DNA from: Tenebrio molitor
Taxonomy: Eukaryota; Arthropoda; Insecta; Coleoptera; Tenebrionidae
DNA: 64,000 nt
Assembly: GCF_963966145.1 (NCBI RefSeq)
Contig: NC_091048.1
Coordinates: 13,516,001 to 13,580,000, forward strand
Direction of reading: 5' to 3'
Below the pieces are notes generated by a model. It saw only the letters and a list, made by a program, of their open reading frames with translations. It was not told where the DNA came from and searched no databases. Position numbers and translations under genes: made by a program. Positions 55,345 to 64,000 of the stretch are shown one piece after another. The number at the start of each line of letters is the position of its first letter. Position 1 is the stretch's first letter.

Positions 55345-56196
55345 TACCGGGTGTATTATGAAAAACCTTTGGTGCTATAACTTCCTTATTTTTTATCCGA
55401 TTTTAATAAATAATATGTCAAACAAAATCGTTTTAAATGAGCTACAGCTTGAATTCATCCAATATTTGTTCTTGAGTTCCGTTTTTGACAAATGATAGTC
55501 AACTTTTTTTTTTCAAATGGCACTATTAACTTTTTTTGCTCAGTTTTATAGACATTTTTATTTTAAATATGAAAATGTAAACAACAATGCTCATGCATAG
55601 AAACAAAAAGAAGAAATTAAAAAATAATGTATTTTTTTTTAAATCAAGCAGTCACATTAAACAGTAATAAAAGTGCATTCTAATTTTGCAAAGTGACTAA
55701 GACAGCTATGGACATTCAAGACAGTGTCTATTTGACTCCGGCCGATAACAGAGATGATTTAATAAAAAGAATCGTAGCAGTATGTGAACAAATACCACCA
55801 GAATTTTTATTAAACGCCACAATGGGCGTCAGTGGAAGGTGTCGAATGTGCCTTAGAGAGAATGGAGGTAATTTCAAACATTTGCTATAGTAAAGTTATG
55901 GTTACTTGATTTTTTGAAATTCTATTTTTTTTATTAAAAACAAATTTTTAATTTTTTATTTTAATGTTTGTGTATTCAGAAGATAAGCATCTGTCAGAAT
56001 AAAGATAAAATATATACAGTGCAACTTAAAAAAACAAAGTTAGCACCGGTCTGTCAAAAAATATAATGTTAAAAAAAATCATTGCATGTCGGGCTATAGT
56101 GTTTTAAAAACGATTTTGTTTGACGTATCATTTGTTAAAATCGGATAAAAAATAAGGAAGTTATAGCACCAAAGGTTTTTCATAATACACCCGGTA
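55345..56196 (+). mobile_element. Mariner/Tc1-like deletion derivative with long terminal repeats
   Basis: Ends TACCGGGTGTATTATG...AAAACCTTTGG, mirrored with few changes over about 90 bp (55345-55435 and 56112-56196), with TA on both sides. 852 bp. Only the transposase tail remains inside. Confidence 0.85.
55693..55890 (+). pseudogene. DUF4817-type transposase, C-terminal remnant
   Basis: 65 codons with DLIKRIVAVCEQIPPEFLLN and the tail CLRENGGNFKHLL. This is the conserved end (LI.RI..AC..I.....N......RL..C....G..FEHLL) of insect transposases with an N-terminal DUF4817 helix-turn-helix. The catalytic DDE core is absent. Confidence 0.7.
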
Positions 56197-56204
56197 TATG
56201 TATA

Positions 56205-57737
56205 TACAGGGTGTCCCAGAACAGAAATTTAACCAAAGGTTTGAATTGCCTAGCAACATAATTCTAGTAAGAATGGTATGGAATTTCAAGTAAATGTTTG
56301 GGCAACTGTGAAGATTTTGACAACGTCAAGTTATAATTTGATTCGAAATTGTCAAACTTCGTATTGAAATCATATATACAGCTGCAGAGTATGCCGAAAT
56401 GCTCATAATTTATGGAAAGTGCCCGCGCAATGCACGTGAGGAAGCAAGGGAATATGCAATAGGTTTTCCACGACGTTTGCCATATCCAAATTATAACGTA
56501 TTTCTATGGTTGGTGTACCGTGCTCGAGACACTGGGTCCTTGGTGCCTACCTGACAAGAAATTGGTGGTCCCCCGCGAGAAGTTAGAACGCCAGAGACTG
56601 AAGATGCTGTTCTTCAGTCCTTTGATGACGACGGTAGAAGAAGTATATTTGAAAAACTATATTTACCGCGAACCTATCAATATTTTAGAAGAACTAAATA
56701 ACCAAATTCACGAAACACTGGCTACTGTTATTCCTAATGTGCTTAGACTGGCAAGGGAAAATTTAATAAAACGAGCTCGCCTATTCCTTCAGATGAAAGG
56801 TGGTCAATTTGAACACATGTTATAAATTATTCTTTTTATTTTGCATGTTTCTTATTTCATTTGTTGCATTCTACATCGTTTAGTTATAAAATTTGATCTT
56901 AAATTTTTACTAATAATGATGCTAAAATAAATAGGTTAGTTCAATCCAGTTTTGTCTTCGTTCTTTCAGAACTGCCACTATGCTTGATTTGTTGCTCAAA
57001 ACCTACGTGTAACTCCAGCTTTTTTAGCAATGTCAAGAATATTCCTAAAAGTCTTTTCTTTCATTTCGACGATGACTCGTCCCGCTCGTGTAGCTGCGCT
57101 AATACGTTGCAGATGCAGAGTGTATGCACAGGAGTCAGGATAAATTTCTTGTGATTCCGATTCACTTCACAGGCCCTGCATATTTCACTTTTTACTAAGA
57201 TTTTTAAGGTAGTAATATCTATTACTCACTTGACGCTACGTCGCCATTTTACCTTCCATCAACAAAGGTTCAATTCATCATATCCCTCCCGTCAATTTCC
57301 CATACCCCTCAAGGTTACAATTGCTCTGGAAATTTTCGCTCATAACAAACCATATTTCATTCATTGTCCGAAGAAGAAACTTCTTGCGTTCCCTGATTTA
57401 GATTCTGTACAATTATTCACCTGCCTTTGGCGCAATTATCCCATTTTTGGTTATTTCAAAAGTAGCTGTCACTTTTGACGTCTGTTTCGACAAGTTGACC
57501 AGATAAATATTGAAAATAATTTTATTATTCATCGAATTATACGTTGCTTGGCAATTGAGGAAAGGTACTCAATTTTCTCATAAAGGGAAAATTAGATCGA
57601 GCTCTATTGGTCAATTTGATTAATTCATAACTAAAAAGCTGTTGCACCCTGAATATTTTTCTAAACGTTTTTTAACTTCATTACCATCAAGGAATATACA
57701 GTTTCAATTTGATCCACGAGTTCTGGGACACCCTGTA
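56205..57737 (+). mobile_element. Mariner/Tc1-like deletion derivative (relative of the split element)
   Basis: Starts TACAGGGTGTCCCAGAAC and ends with its reverse complement at 57737, with TA duplications (56203-56204 and 57738-57739). 1533 bp. It is the complete reference for the split copy at 25529-26014 plus 46573-47194. Confidence 0.9.
56377..56825 (+). pseudogene. DUF4817-type transposase with the DDE core deleted
   Basis: The first part reads EYAEMLIIYGKCPRNAREEA, then FPRRLPYPNYNVFLWLVYRA, a stop, and RTPETEDAVLQSFDDDGRRS: the DUF4817 helix-turn-helix and linker. It then jumps straight to the tail REPINILEELNNQIHETLAT...GGQFEHML. No DDE core lies between, so this is an internal deletion product that might still bind DNA if translated. 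A premature stop follows GSLVPT near 56550. Confidence 0.75.
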
Positions 57738-57746
57738 TATATATTT

Positions 57747-58325
57747 TCGGTTTACAACGTTCTACGGCGTCTTCCGATATCCATTTTCCACTGTCTTCTG
57801 TCATTACATTGTTCTTCGTTGAGTCCCCTTTGTCTCAACTCCTCTCGTATGCTTTCTGCCCAGCTTCGTCTTGGCGTTCCTTTTCTTCTTCTACCCTGTG
57901 GTGTCCATAATAGTACTTGTTTTGGAAGTCTCTCCCTTTCCATTCGTACCACATGCCCATACCATCTCAGTTGGTTAGTTCTAATGTCTTCCACTATTGT
58001 GGTGTTAACCTTCATGATGTCTTTAATTCTCTCACTTCTTATTCGTTCTCTTCTTGATCTTCCTGCTGATCTTCTCCAGAAATCTATTTCTGTTGTGAGG
58101 AGCATGTTCTCTAATTTTTTCTTTAGCGGCCATATCTCACTGCTGTATGTTACTATGCTCTTTATGATGGTATTATATATTCTCTTTTTGTTATCTTTTT
58201 AGATGCCTTGGTCCCACAATACGCTGTTCAATACTGAGATCGCTTTTCTGCCTTGTGTACATCTTTCTTTGATGGTTTTATCTATCGTTCCTTCTCTTGT
58301 TATGTTAATTCTCTTTAATAAAAAA
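57747..58325 (-). pseudogene. LINE reverse-transcriptase C-terminal remnant
   Basis: Reads QGRKAISVLNSVLWDQGI, a TAA stop, KDNKKRIYNTIIKSIVTYSS, then MLLTTEIDFWRRSAGRSRRE, then LRWYGHVVRMERERLPKQVL and GTPRRSWAESIREELRQRGL. This connection-type tail (RIYNT..ES..TYG.E.W ... LRW.GHV.RM....P) is common at the end of insect endonuclease-RT LINE proteins. The stop at 58199-58201 is in frame. The upstream RT core is gone. The clade is not determined. Confidence 0.7.
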
Positions 58326-58494
58326 AAGTAAAGGCTACATGCAAAAGAAAATTTTAAAAAGCTCCCAAGATCAAGATTACGGAAATGACTGTCAAAAACC
58401 AGATATGGAAAAAACAGATTATGACGAAGCAGTTGATAAATTTTTATCTTCAATAAAAAGAACCGAAGAAGAGGCTTTTTAAAAGCCTCCTCTT

Positions 58495-58960
58495 TAGTTG
58501 GAAGAGGAAACGCGTTTTCAATCCGAAAATGGGAAGTGGCTTGAAGAACGACGAAAATTGTTGACGGCCTCTAATTTTGCAAAAATCTGCAAACGTCGAA
58601 AAAATAGACACTTCAAAAACAGTTAAAAATTTATTATATTCTACAATTTTGAACAACGTGAAATCCATAAAGCACGGCAAAATGTATGAAGATGACGCTC
58701 GGAAAGAACTCCAAATAAGAGAAAAAATTAACATCAATCGTTGCGGTCTTTTTGTAGACAAAGAAATTTATTACTTAGGGGCTTCCCCCGATGGAATTGT
58801 TGGAGACGATCATATCGTAGAGATAAAGTGCCCGTATACAGCTTATATAAAAAAAAAATGACACCAAACGACGCTATTGAACAAAAAATTATGAAAGCTT
58901 GGAAAAAAAATAGCAGCGGCGAAATTGTTTTGTGTATAACCGTACGCGAAATGAGCACTT
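58495..58960 (+). pseudogene. YqaJ/lambda-exonuclease-like nuclease, second copy
   Basis: Starts around EEETRFQSENGKWLEERRKL and LTASNFAKICKRR, then shifts frame into VEKIDTSKTVKNLLYSTILN, CGLFVDKEIYYLGASPDGIV and HIVEIKCPYTAY. The catalytic Asp and E-x-K are kept, but a T/A-run frameshift near 58855 cuts the domain before the QVQGQL box; the next frame continues MTPNDAIEQKIMKAWKKN. It is related to 49160-49490 but on the other strand. Confidence 0.72.
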
Positions 58961-60423
58961 CGCGTGCGTACAACAGGCCGCGAAATTGAATTTCGCAGCC
59001 GTTGCCTTGACGACGGGCGTAAAAGTAAAAGTCATTTTTATATTTATTTATTATTACAATGACACCATATCTATCTGCATATTTCCGGTGTAATCTTACA
59101 AAATCTGGATTGGTTACAGTTAAAGTTTGATTTTGTGTCAGGAACGGCCATTATTAGTACAGAATTTTCATCCGGTTTGAAATTTCCATCAATTTCAAAT
59201 GAGACAGCCGCACGAGGTTGAGGAGTCGATAAGAAAGATCCCCATTATCGATCTATCATCTATATGAAACATACACATGTGAATTATGTTAGTTTTGGTT
59301 AATTTTTCACCGATCAAAAAGAGAAATATCTCGTAACATTTCCTGAATGTTATCAACAGACATTTTGGTTTATTTGTGTCTTTGCACGGCTCCTGGTATT
59401 ACCGCGATTAAAATAACCTAAAAAGGAGCAGATGATACAACGTAGCATAACAGAACTTAACATTTACCTTCCACAATAAATAAATTCCAATAAATAGGTA
59501 AGCCAGTACAACATTATCCGACACGGTTGTCACATTTTTCTTGTTACATGAGTCTCAAAGGAACTGTAACATTTTTCATATCGCCGTTTTGATTTTTCAG
59601 GTTTCAAATGCGACACTGCACAATTTATAATATTTTTTTTAACTCTGGATGAGTACACGGAACTGAAACATCGTAATTTTCTTCGGACATTTTTGCAATT
59701 TTTCTCAAAGTGAATTGTTTTATTTATGTCGTTTCGATAGCGACATGGCGACATGTAGGCCGACTTTATTTTTATTGACAGTGAAGGAAATTTTACTTGT
59801 TCATTTTATAATACTTAACAAATTTTCAGGTTGCACACAAAATGTTGTGTACACCTTGGCTACGAAATCCTTTGACGACCTCGAGATTGCTTGCCGCGGC
59901 CGCAAAGCGGCCTTGACGACAATTTTTCTCTCGGTTCGTCAAAGTACGATTTCGCATCCTTAATATACAAATAACTATTAAACAAAAATTGGTACTACCA
60001 AATTCAGGGGCAACTTCGTATCACCGGCAAGAAAACGTGCATATTAGGTGTGTGGACTGGCCACGGGGAGATAAAAATTGAATATATTAATAGCTTTTAC
60101 AAAAAGTTGTATTAGAACTCAACACAGAACAGAATAAACTCAAAATTCAAAACAAAGAACTAAGAACAAGACAATGGAGCGGCTGTATATCCCAGGCCAG
60201 TTCGTTCGCAAGTGAAGTGTCCTTCCCCAATACGACGACTTGGACAGGCAGCGGCTCGGGACTTCCCGGATTCTGAAGCGCCAAATTCAAATGCAGATTT
60301 CAGTTGCTAACACGGCCAGACTGACAGGAGCTTCGCTCTCGAAGCTCACCAAAAGGGCGATCCAGCTTCCGGAAGGCAAGTCATCGTCTAGATACAAAAG
60401 GAGTTATTAGATGACACATCTCA
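58961..60423. other. Mixed spacer, nothing recognised
   Basis: Contains short GC-rich palindromes (GCGGCCGCAAAGCGGCC near 59896; CGCGAAATTGAATTTCGC near 58979). The minus ORF at 59530-59754 is basic but matches no family I know. Confidence 0.4.
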
Positions 60424-60514
60424 TTGCCAAACTCATCACAGAACATAATAACTCGTCACTCTAAACTCACACTTCACGTTCAACATGAGACTTTCAACAG
60501 TTTCACCACAAATT

Positions 60515-60820
60515 CATGTAAAGCGCGAGACTTTCAACATGCAACATTTCGTTCCAAAAATCATGTAAAGCGCGTGGCTTTCAACATTCTGCAAAGCGCG
60601 AGGCGTTCAGCATTCTGCAAAGCGCGAGGCTTTCAGCATTCTGCAAAGCGCGAGGCTTTCAACACTCTGCAAAGCGCGAGGCTTTCAGCGTCAACATTTG
60701 AATTCAAAAATCCAGTAAAGCACGAGGCTTTCAACTTTCATTAGAACTTCGTGTAAAGCGCGGGGCTTTCAACATTTCAACATTCTGAATGACAATAATG
60801 TAAAGCGTGAGGTTTTCAAC
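60515..60820. repeat. 26-bp minisatellite
   Basis: AAAGCGCGAGGCTTTCAAC followed by ATTCTGC repeats with starts at 60567, 60593 and 60619 and onward (26-bp steps). Degenerate copies occur on both sides (from 60515 and to about 60820). Confidence 0.88.
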
Positions 60821-60861
60821 AGTGCCACAAAATTTATGAGATTACGTACCTGAAGTACTCC

Positions 60862-61979
60862 TCAGTCAACATCAGGCATGTCTAAAAGCTCACTCATTTC
60901 TGCCGCCATATTCCACTCGTTCGGCCATAAACGCAACTGTTCCTTGGCTGCCTTAATAATTTTGTGCTTTCGAGCACCCACCCTTTTTAATTCATATCGA
61001 TCTTGATCGGTAATGTTCATGATTTCATAAGGTCCTAAATACTCAAAGTCAGTTTTACTGGCATGCATCTACTCGCCCGATGTAACAGAACAAAGTCACC
61101 AACAGAGTATTTGACATGATCTCGTCTCTTCTTGTTCAGGTTGTCGATTTCAGTACTCTTGGCGTTTTGCAACTTCTCTCTAACACGCTCTCGGTCGGCT
61201 TGTAAATTTCGTACTGGTGACAAATCACACGCGAGATCATTCAGAGCAGCACGAATCGGGGGAGTAGTAGATTCGATTCCAATCAGGGGCCCAATTCTTG
61301 AAATCACTGGAAAATATTCGTTTGAGAATATTTTCCCATAAATGAATTCCCAGTGGAATTTAAAATGTCTCATATCTGTATTCTTGAACTGTTTGGAAAA
61401 TGATTTCACATGAGAATTTAAAAATGCAATATGTTGATAATTTGGATCAAACGGGTCTAATTTCGGATAAAGTCTTTATGCTTGGGCAACCATTATTTGG
61501 ATTGCAATAAATTCTTCCATTTTTTTCTTTTACAAACACAATTATGTACTAACAAAAGTGTCACATTTGACAGTCGAATTTCTCGCGAGAAAATTATTTT
61601 TCCATGATAAACACTAGGTGAAATAATTCTCCGGATTACTAGTGGAACAATCCGTCTGACATAAGTCCAGAATACACTTTTGCATTTCTCATGAGAAAAT
61701 TTGGGTCGACTTCTGGATCGTGGTGTTGAGGACTAGTCGGATCTTCCATAGAACGTTCGGCCATTCCTCCCTTATTTGCGTCTCGATGCGAATAAGGTTC
61801 ATAATGGTGCGCATATATTTTTCTACTTGAGCGTTAGCACGATGCACATCAGGTGTGATGAAATGATAGTCAATATGAAACTCATCCAAAAATTTGCACA
61901 CTGAGAGATTGTGAAAATTAGTTCCACCATCAACAATAACGACTCGAGGTGTGCCAAAACAACCGATGAAAGTTGCCAC
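60862..61979 (-). pseudogene. Gypsy-type integrase remnant, disrupted by a 390-bp insertion
   Basis: The first part (61979 to 61691) has FGTPRVVIVDGGTNFHN (second Asp of the DDE) and ANAQVEKYMRTIMNLI (Glu). An insertion of about 390 bp follows (61296-61690; it includes a GAAAATATTC/GAATATTTTC dyad). The frame then resumes with IGIESTTPPIRAALNDLA and HVKYSVGDFVLLHR. A frameshift near 61060 leads to DFEYLGPYEIMNI and the end MPDVD. GDFVLLHR ... YLGPYEI is the integrase C-terminal fold with a GPY module. It differs from the element at 26-31 kb. Its LTRs were not identified. Confidence 0.75.
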
Positions 61980-62230
61980 GGATCAAACTGGCCAGAGGGC
62001 ACTTGGCTAGCTCGATCTCAGGGCGCCACTTGCGGCGAAGTCGAGGGTTCTTTTGGTAGCAGGCCCCGCAAGTAGCCTGCTGACCTGGCCAGGAGAGGTG
62101 TTTGAAGTTCGCGAGAACGAAAAGAAACGCACAAAGTGGACGTGGCTGGACCTAGGCGCTATTCAAACAGACGAAACCAAGAAAATGCAGACGAGCGAGC
62201 TGAGGGGGTAGTACTGATACACACTATGTC
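61980..62230. other. GC-rich segment upstream of the integrase remnant
   Basis: On minus a short frame reads HLSWPGQQATCGACYQKNPR, which could be the HHCC finger of an integrase (W-P-G..C-x2-C). It is not continuous with the core at 61979, so I leave it unassigned. Confidence 0.35.
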
Positions 62231-62272
62231 AGTAAAAATTGAATATAATTGAAATGACTGTAGTTATATTAT

Positions 62273-62370
62273 GAATTGATATAAATATATGAATTGATAA
62301 ATATATAAATGTGAATTGATATAAATATATGAATTGATAAATATATAAATGTGAATTGATATGAATACAA
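62273..62370. repeat. 40-bp AT-rich tandem repeat
   Basis: GAATTGATATAAATATATG starts at 62273 and 62313, with a partial third at 62353. Confidence 0.9.
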
Positions 62371-63420
62371 ATATAGAAATGTACAATAAAAAGGGGTGGA
62401 AACTTGGTTCCAGCAATCCGGCCGAAATAGCTATTTCCGCAGAGCTTTACAATAAGCGAATCTCGCTAATGTCTACGCGGAGATGTTAACAAGGTTATAA
62501 TGTGATATATATAACAAAAGTAAGTGAGCTATTTCACTTGCTAGATTGAGTTAGTTTGTAAATTATGATATAATAAATGTGATCTGGTTAATAAGATATT
62601 TCAAAAAGGTCAGATAAAATGAAATTGAGTGGAATAAGAGGGGTGGCTTGCCGGTCTCCAGGAGCAGTCCTTGCTCAGGGGCCGTAGAGGAGCGTGTCCT
62701 TTCCCAGTTGTTCGGGGATGTGGTGGCAAAGTCCTTGGAGCGGAGCCGACGGTTCTAGAGACGAGACTGGAGCCACAGAGGTCTCGGGCGCGTCGACGAT
62801 GAGCCTGACTAGTGGAGTAAAATCGGACTGAAATTATGACTTTTAGTGATTCCAAGGTATAACTAAATGAGACCTATACTATCTTGTAGAGGACATTTTG
62901 GGGCATAAGGAATGGCCATCTACAACTTTTCTTAATAGGACCGAACTTTGAAAACGGCCTTTATACGTAGTTGAGGTGTAGTCCGAAAAACTACGTTTCT
63001 CGTAACATTTAACGCTGTGTTAATTCAACCATTGAAGCTATAATTATGATTTTCTGTATATTTGTAGTAAAAAGTACAGCGCTTCCAATAGTGAATCGGA
63101 AATTTCGCAAATATCGATAGTTTTGAAAAAAATAATTAATAAATTTAGATTAATCAAAAATGCGCATCGTAAACTTCACTCTGCTGGGACCTATGTGAAA
63201 TGTTGAAAATTTCGATACACATACAGCGAGTCAAATGTAACTAAGATATTGGAAAAGTTTTTAAAAAAAGAATTAAGTCAGTAGCCCGTATACTTTTTGA
63301 GAAAATAATTTTTTTATTCGACGAGCGAACGCGCCGGGCGGCTCCTGGCAGGCAGATATAACCCGGCACGCGTATTTAGTCGTCTATCGATGTAAGGATT
63401 GTAGCAGTCTAAAAACAATA
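62371..63420. other. Spacer with a GC-rich island, nothing recognised
   Basis: 62630-62820 is GC-rich with a minus open frame of no known family. 63320-63400 is another GC-rich patch with TATAACCCGGCACGCG. Between them is AT-rich unique-looking DNA. Confidence 0.4.
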
Positions 63421-63432
63421 ATTGTAAAATTT

Positions 63433-63475
63433 TGAGTAGGTAAATTTTTTGTATTTTTGCTAAAATTTACCTACT
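63433..63475. repeat. Short inverted repeat
   Basis: AGTAGGTAAATTTT and AAAATTTACCTACT enclose a 15-nt loop. It lies just after the stop of the Cys-rich frame, on the element side of unknown origin. Confidence 0.75.
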
Positions 63476-63592
63476 TTAAATGATTTCTTCTTCGTCATAT
63501 TCATCCTCATATAAACAAGAAACATTGTTCTGACATTTTTTGCAAGAACAATCACTCCAGGATCTTAAGCCTTCCTTGATGCACATACATTT
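63476..63592 (-). pseudogene. Cys-rich, acidic-tailed ORF end
   Basis: Reads KCMCIKEGLRSWSDCSCKKC, QNNVSCLYEDEYDEEEII, then stop. The CxC...CxCxxC pattern resembles the CXC-type tails found at the end of some insect repeat proteins. No start or upstream domain is visible. Identity unknown. Confidence 0.35.
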
Positions 63593-63814
63593 ATTGTTTA
63601 TTTTTTTTTTTTATTTAAGAAGGATAGATAAGCAATACCATTACAAAAAAAGCAAAATATTATTTCTCGTCGATTCTCCTGTTCCTATAAAAAATGTTAG
63701 AAAAATGTCTTCAAAGTCAATCAATATCAAAAAATATTATTTTTCCACTACTAGTCTCAGAAGGCTTCATTATTGACTCTCGAACCGACCCCAGAAGTAG
63801 AATTTGTCTCCCAA

Positions 63815-63841
63815 GGTTAATAATGATTTTCATTATTAACC
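63815..63841. repeat. Perfect 12-bp hairpin
   Basis: GGTTAATAATGA-ttt-TCATTATTAACC. Its role is unknown. Confidence 0.9.
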
Positions 63842-64000
63842 TAGATGAATAATGAACAGCCGTCACCTAGCAACGAAAGATTTTCGTTGATTTCATTAGT
63901 TAACGTAGACGATTTTCATAGCAACCGTTGAAAAATGAGAACTCGGATCGTCGCATCGAACAAAATAATTTTTTTTCACGATCGGGAGTAGAAATCAACT

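Noticed and set aside
57642..58202. 186-codon plus ORF
   Set aside because: It is antisense to a recognisable LINE RT tail on minus.
61296..61690. Naming the insertion in the integrase remnant as a Harbinger MITE
   Set aside because: The GGGCCC-type start at the left is suggestive, but matching termini and a target duplication are not clear.

Overview
The window looks like insect heterochromatin, most probably from a tenebrionid beetle. The first 18.49 kb is an uninterrupted head-to-tail array of about 130 copies of a 142-bp satellite monomer carrying an EcoRI site (GAATTC). From memory, a 142-bp EcoRI satellite is the dominant repeat of Tenebrio molitor, the yellow mealworm. The species call is therefore an inference from monomer length and site, not from a database comparison. 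The array shows higher-order structure: an 852-bp six-monomer unit, and a duplication offset by exactly 30 monomers. It ends in a 200-N assembly gap (18492-18691) followed by a GA/CT-rich inverted repeat.

From 18.84 to 25.5 kb the DNA is AT-rich and gene-poor. It holds a 251-bp TA-flanked MITE, an 88-bp tandem duplication, a retroelement ORF fragment (21684-21968) and one possible host gene: a small single-CHHC zinc-finger protein resembling the GTSF1/Asterix family (22791-23129, minus).

From 25.5 to 47.2 kb lies a nested block. A deleted mariner/Tc1-like element is split at 26014/46573 by a Ty3/gypsy LTR element (376-bp LTRs, gag and pol on minus, 4-bp target duplication GTAT). Next to it, between two more LTR copies, lies a PIF/Harbinger element whose halves are in permuted order and are flanked by a second 4-bp duplication (ATTG). 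That element (HarbB) contains a second Harbinger (HarbA, 36536-40354, TAA duplication). Both LTRs bordering the Harbinger block carry a Jockey-type LINE at the same position. HarbA and HarbB share an unusual design: the transposase and the MADF/BESS protein genes lie on opposite strands, with interlocked introns that meet at a 21-24 bp segment readable as a splice acceptor on either strand.

From 47.2 to 64 kb is a graveyard of decayed elements: two more TA-flanked MITEs, a pogo/Tigger deletion derivative, three YqaJ-nuclease fragments, two N-terminal exons of a Crypton-like tyrosine recombinase, a hAT fragment, an R2-like LINE, two mariner/Tc1-like deletion derivatives, a LINE RT tail, a 26-bp minisatellite, a second gypsy-type integrase remnant, and several foldback sequences.

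I see no housekeeping gene, rRNA, tRNA or CRISPR array. Almost all coding capacity is transposon-derived. The best-preserved ORFs are the HarbA MADF gene (302 aa in three exons), the LINE ORF1 of copy 1 (448 aa), the LINE ORF2 of copy 2 (885 aa), the gypsy gag (264 aa) and the GTSF1-like ORF (112 aa).
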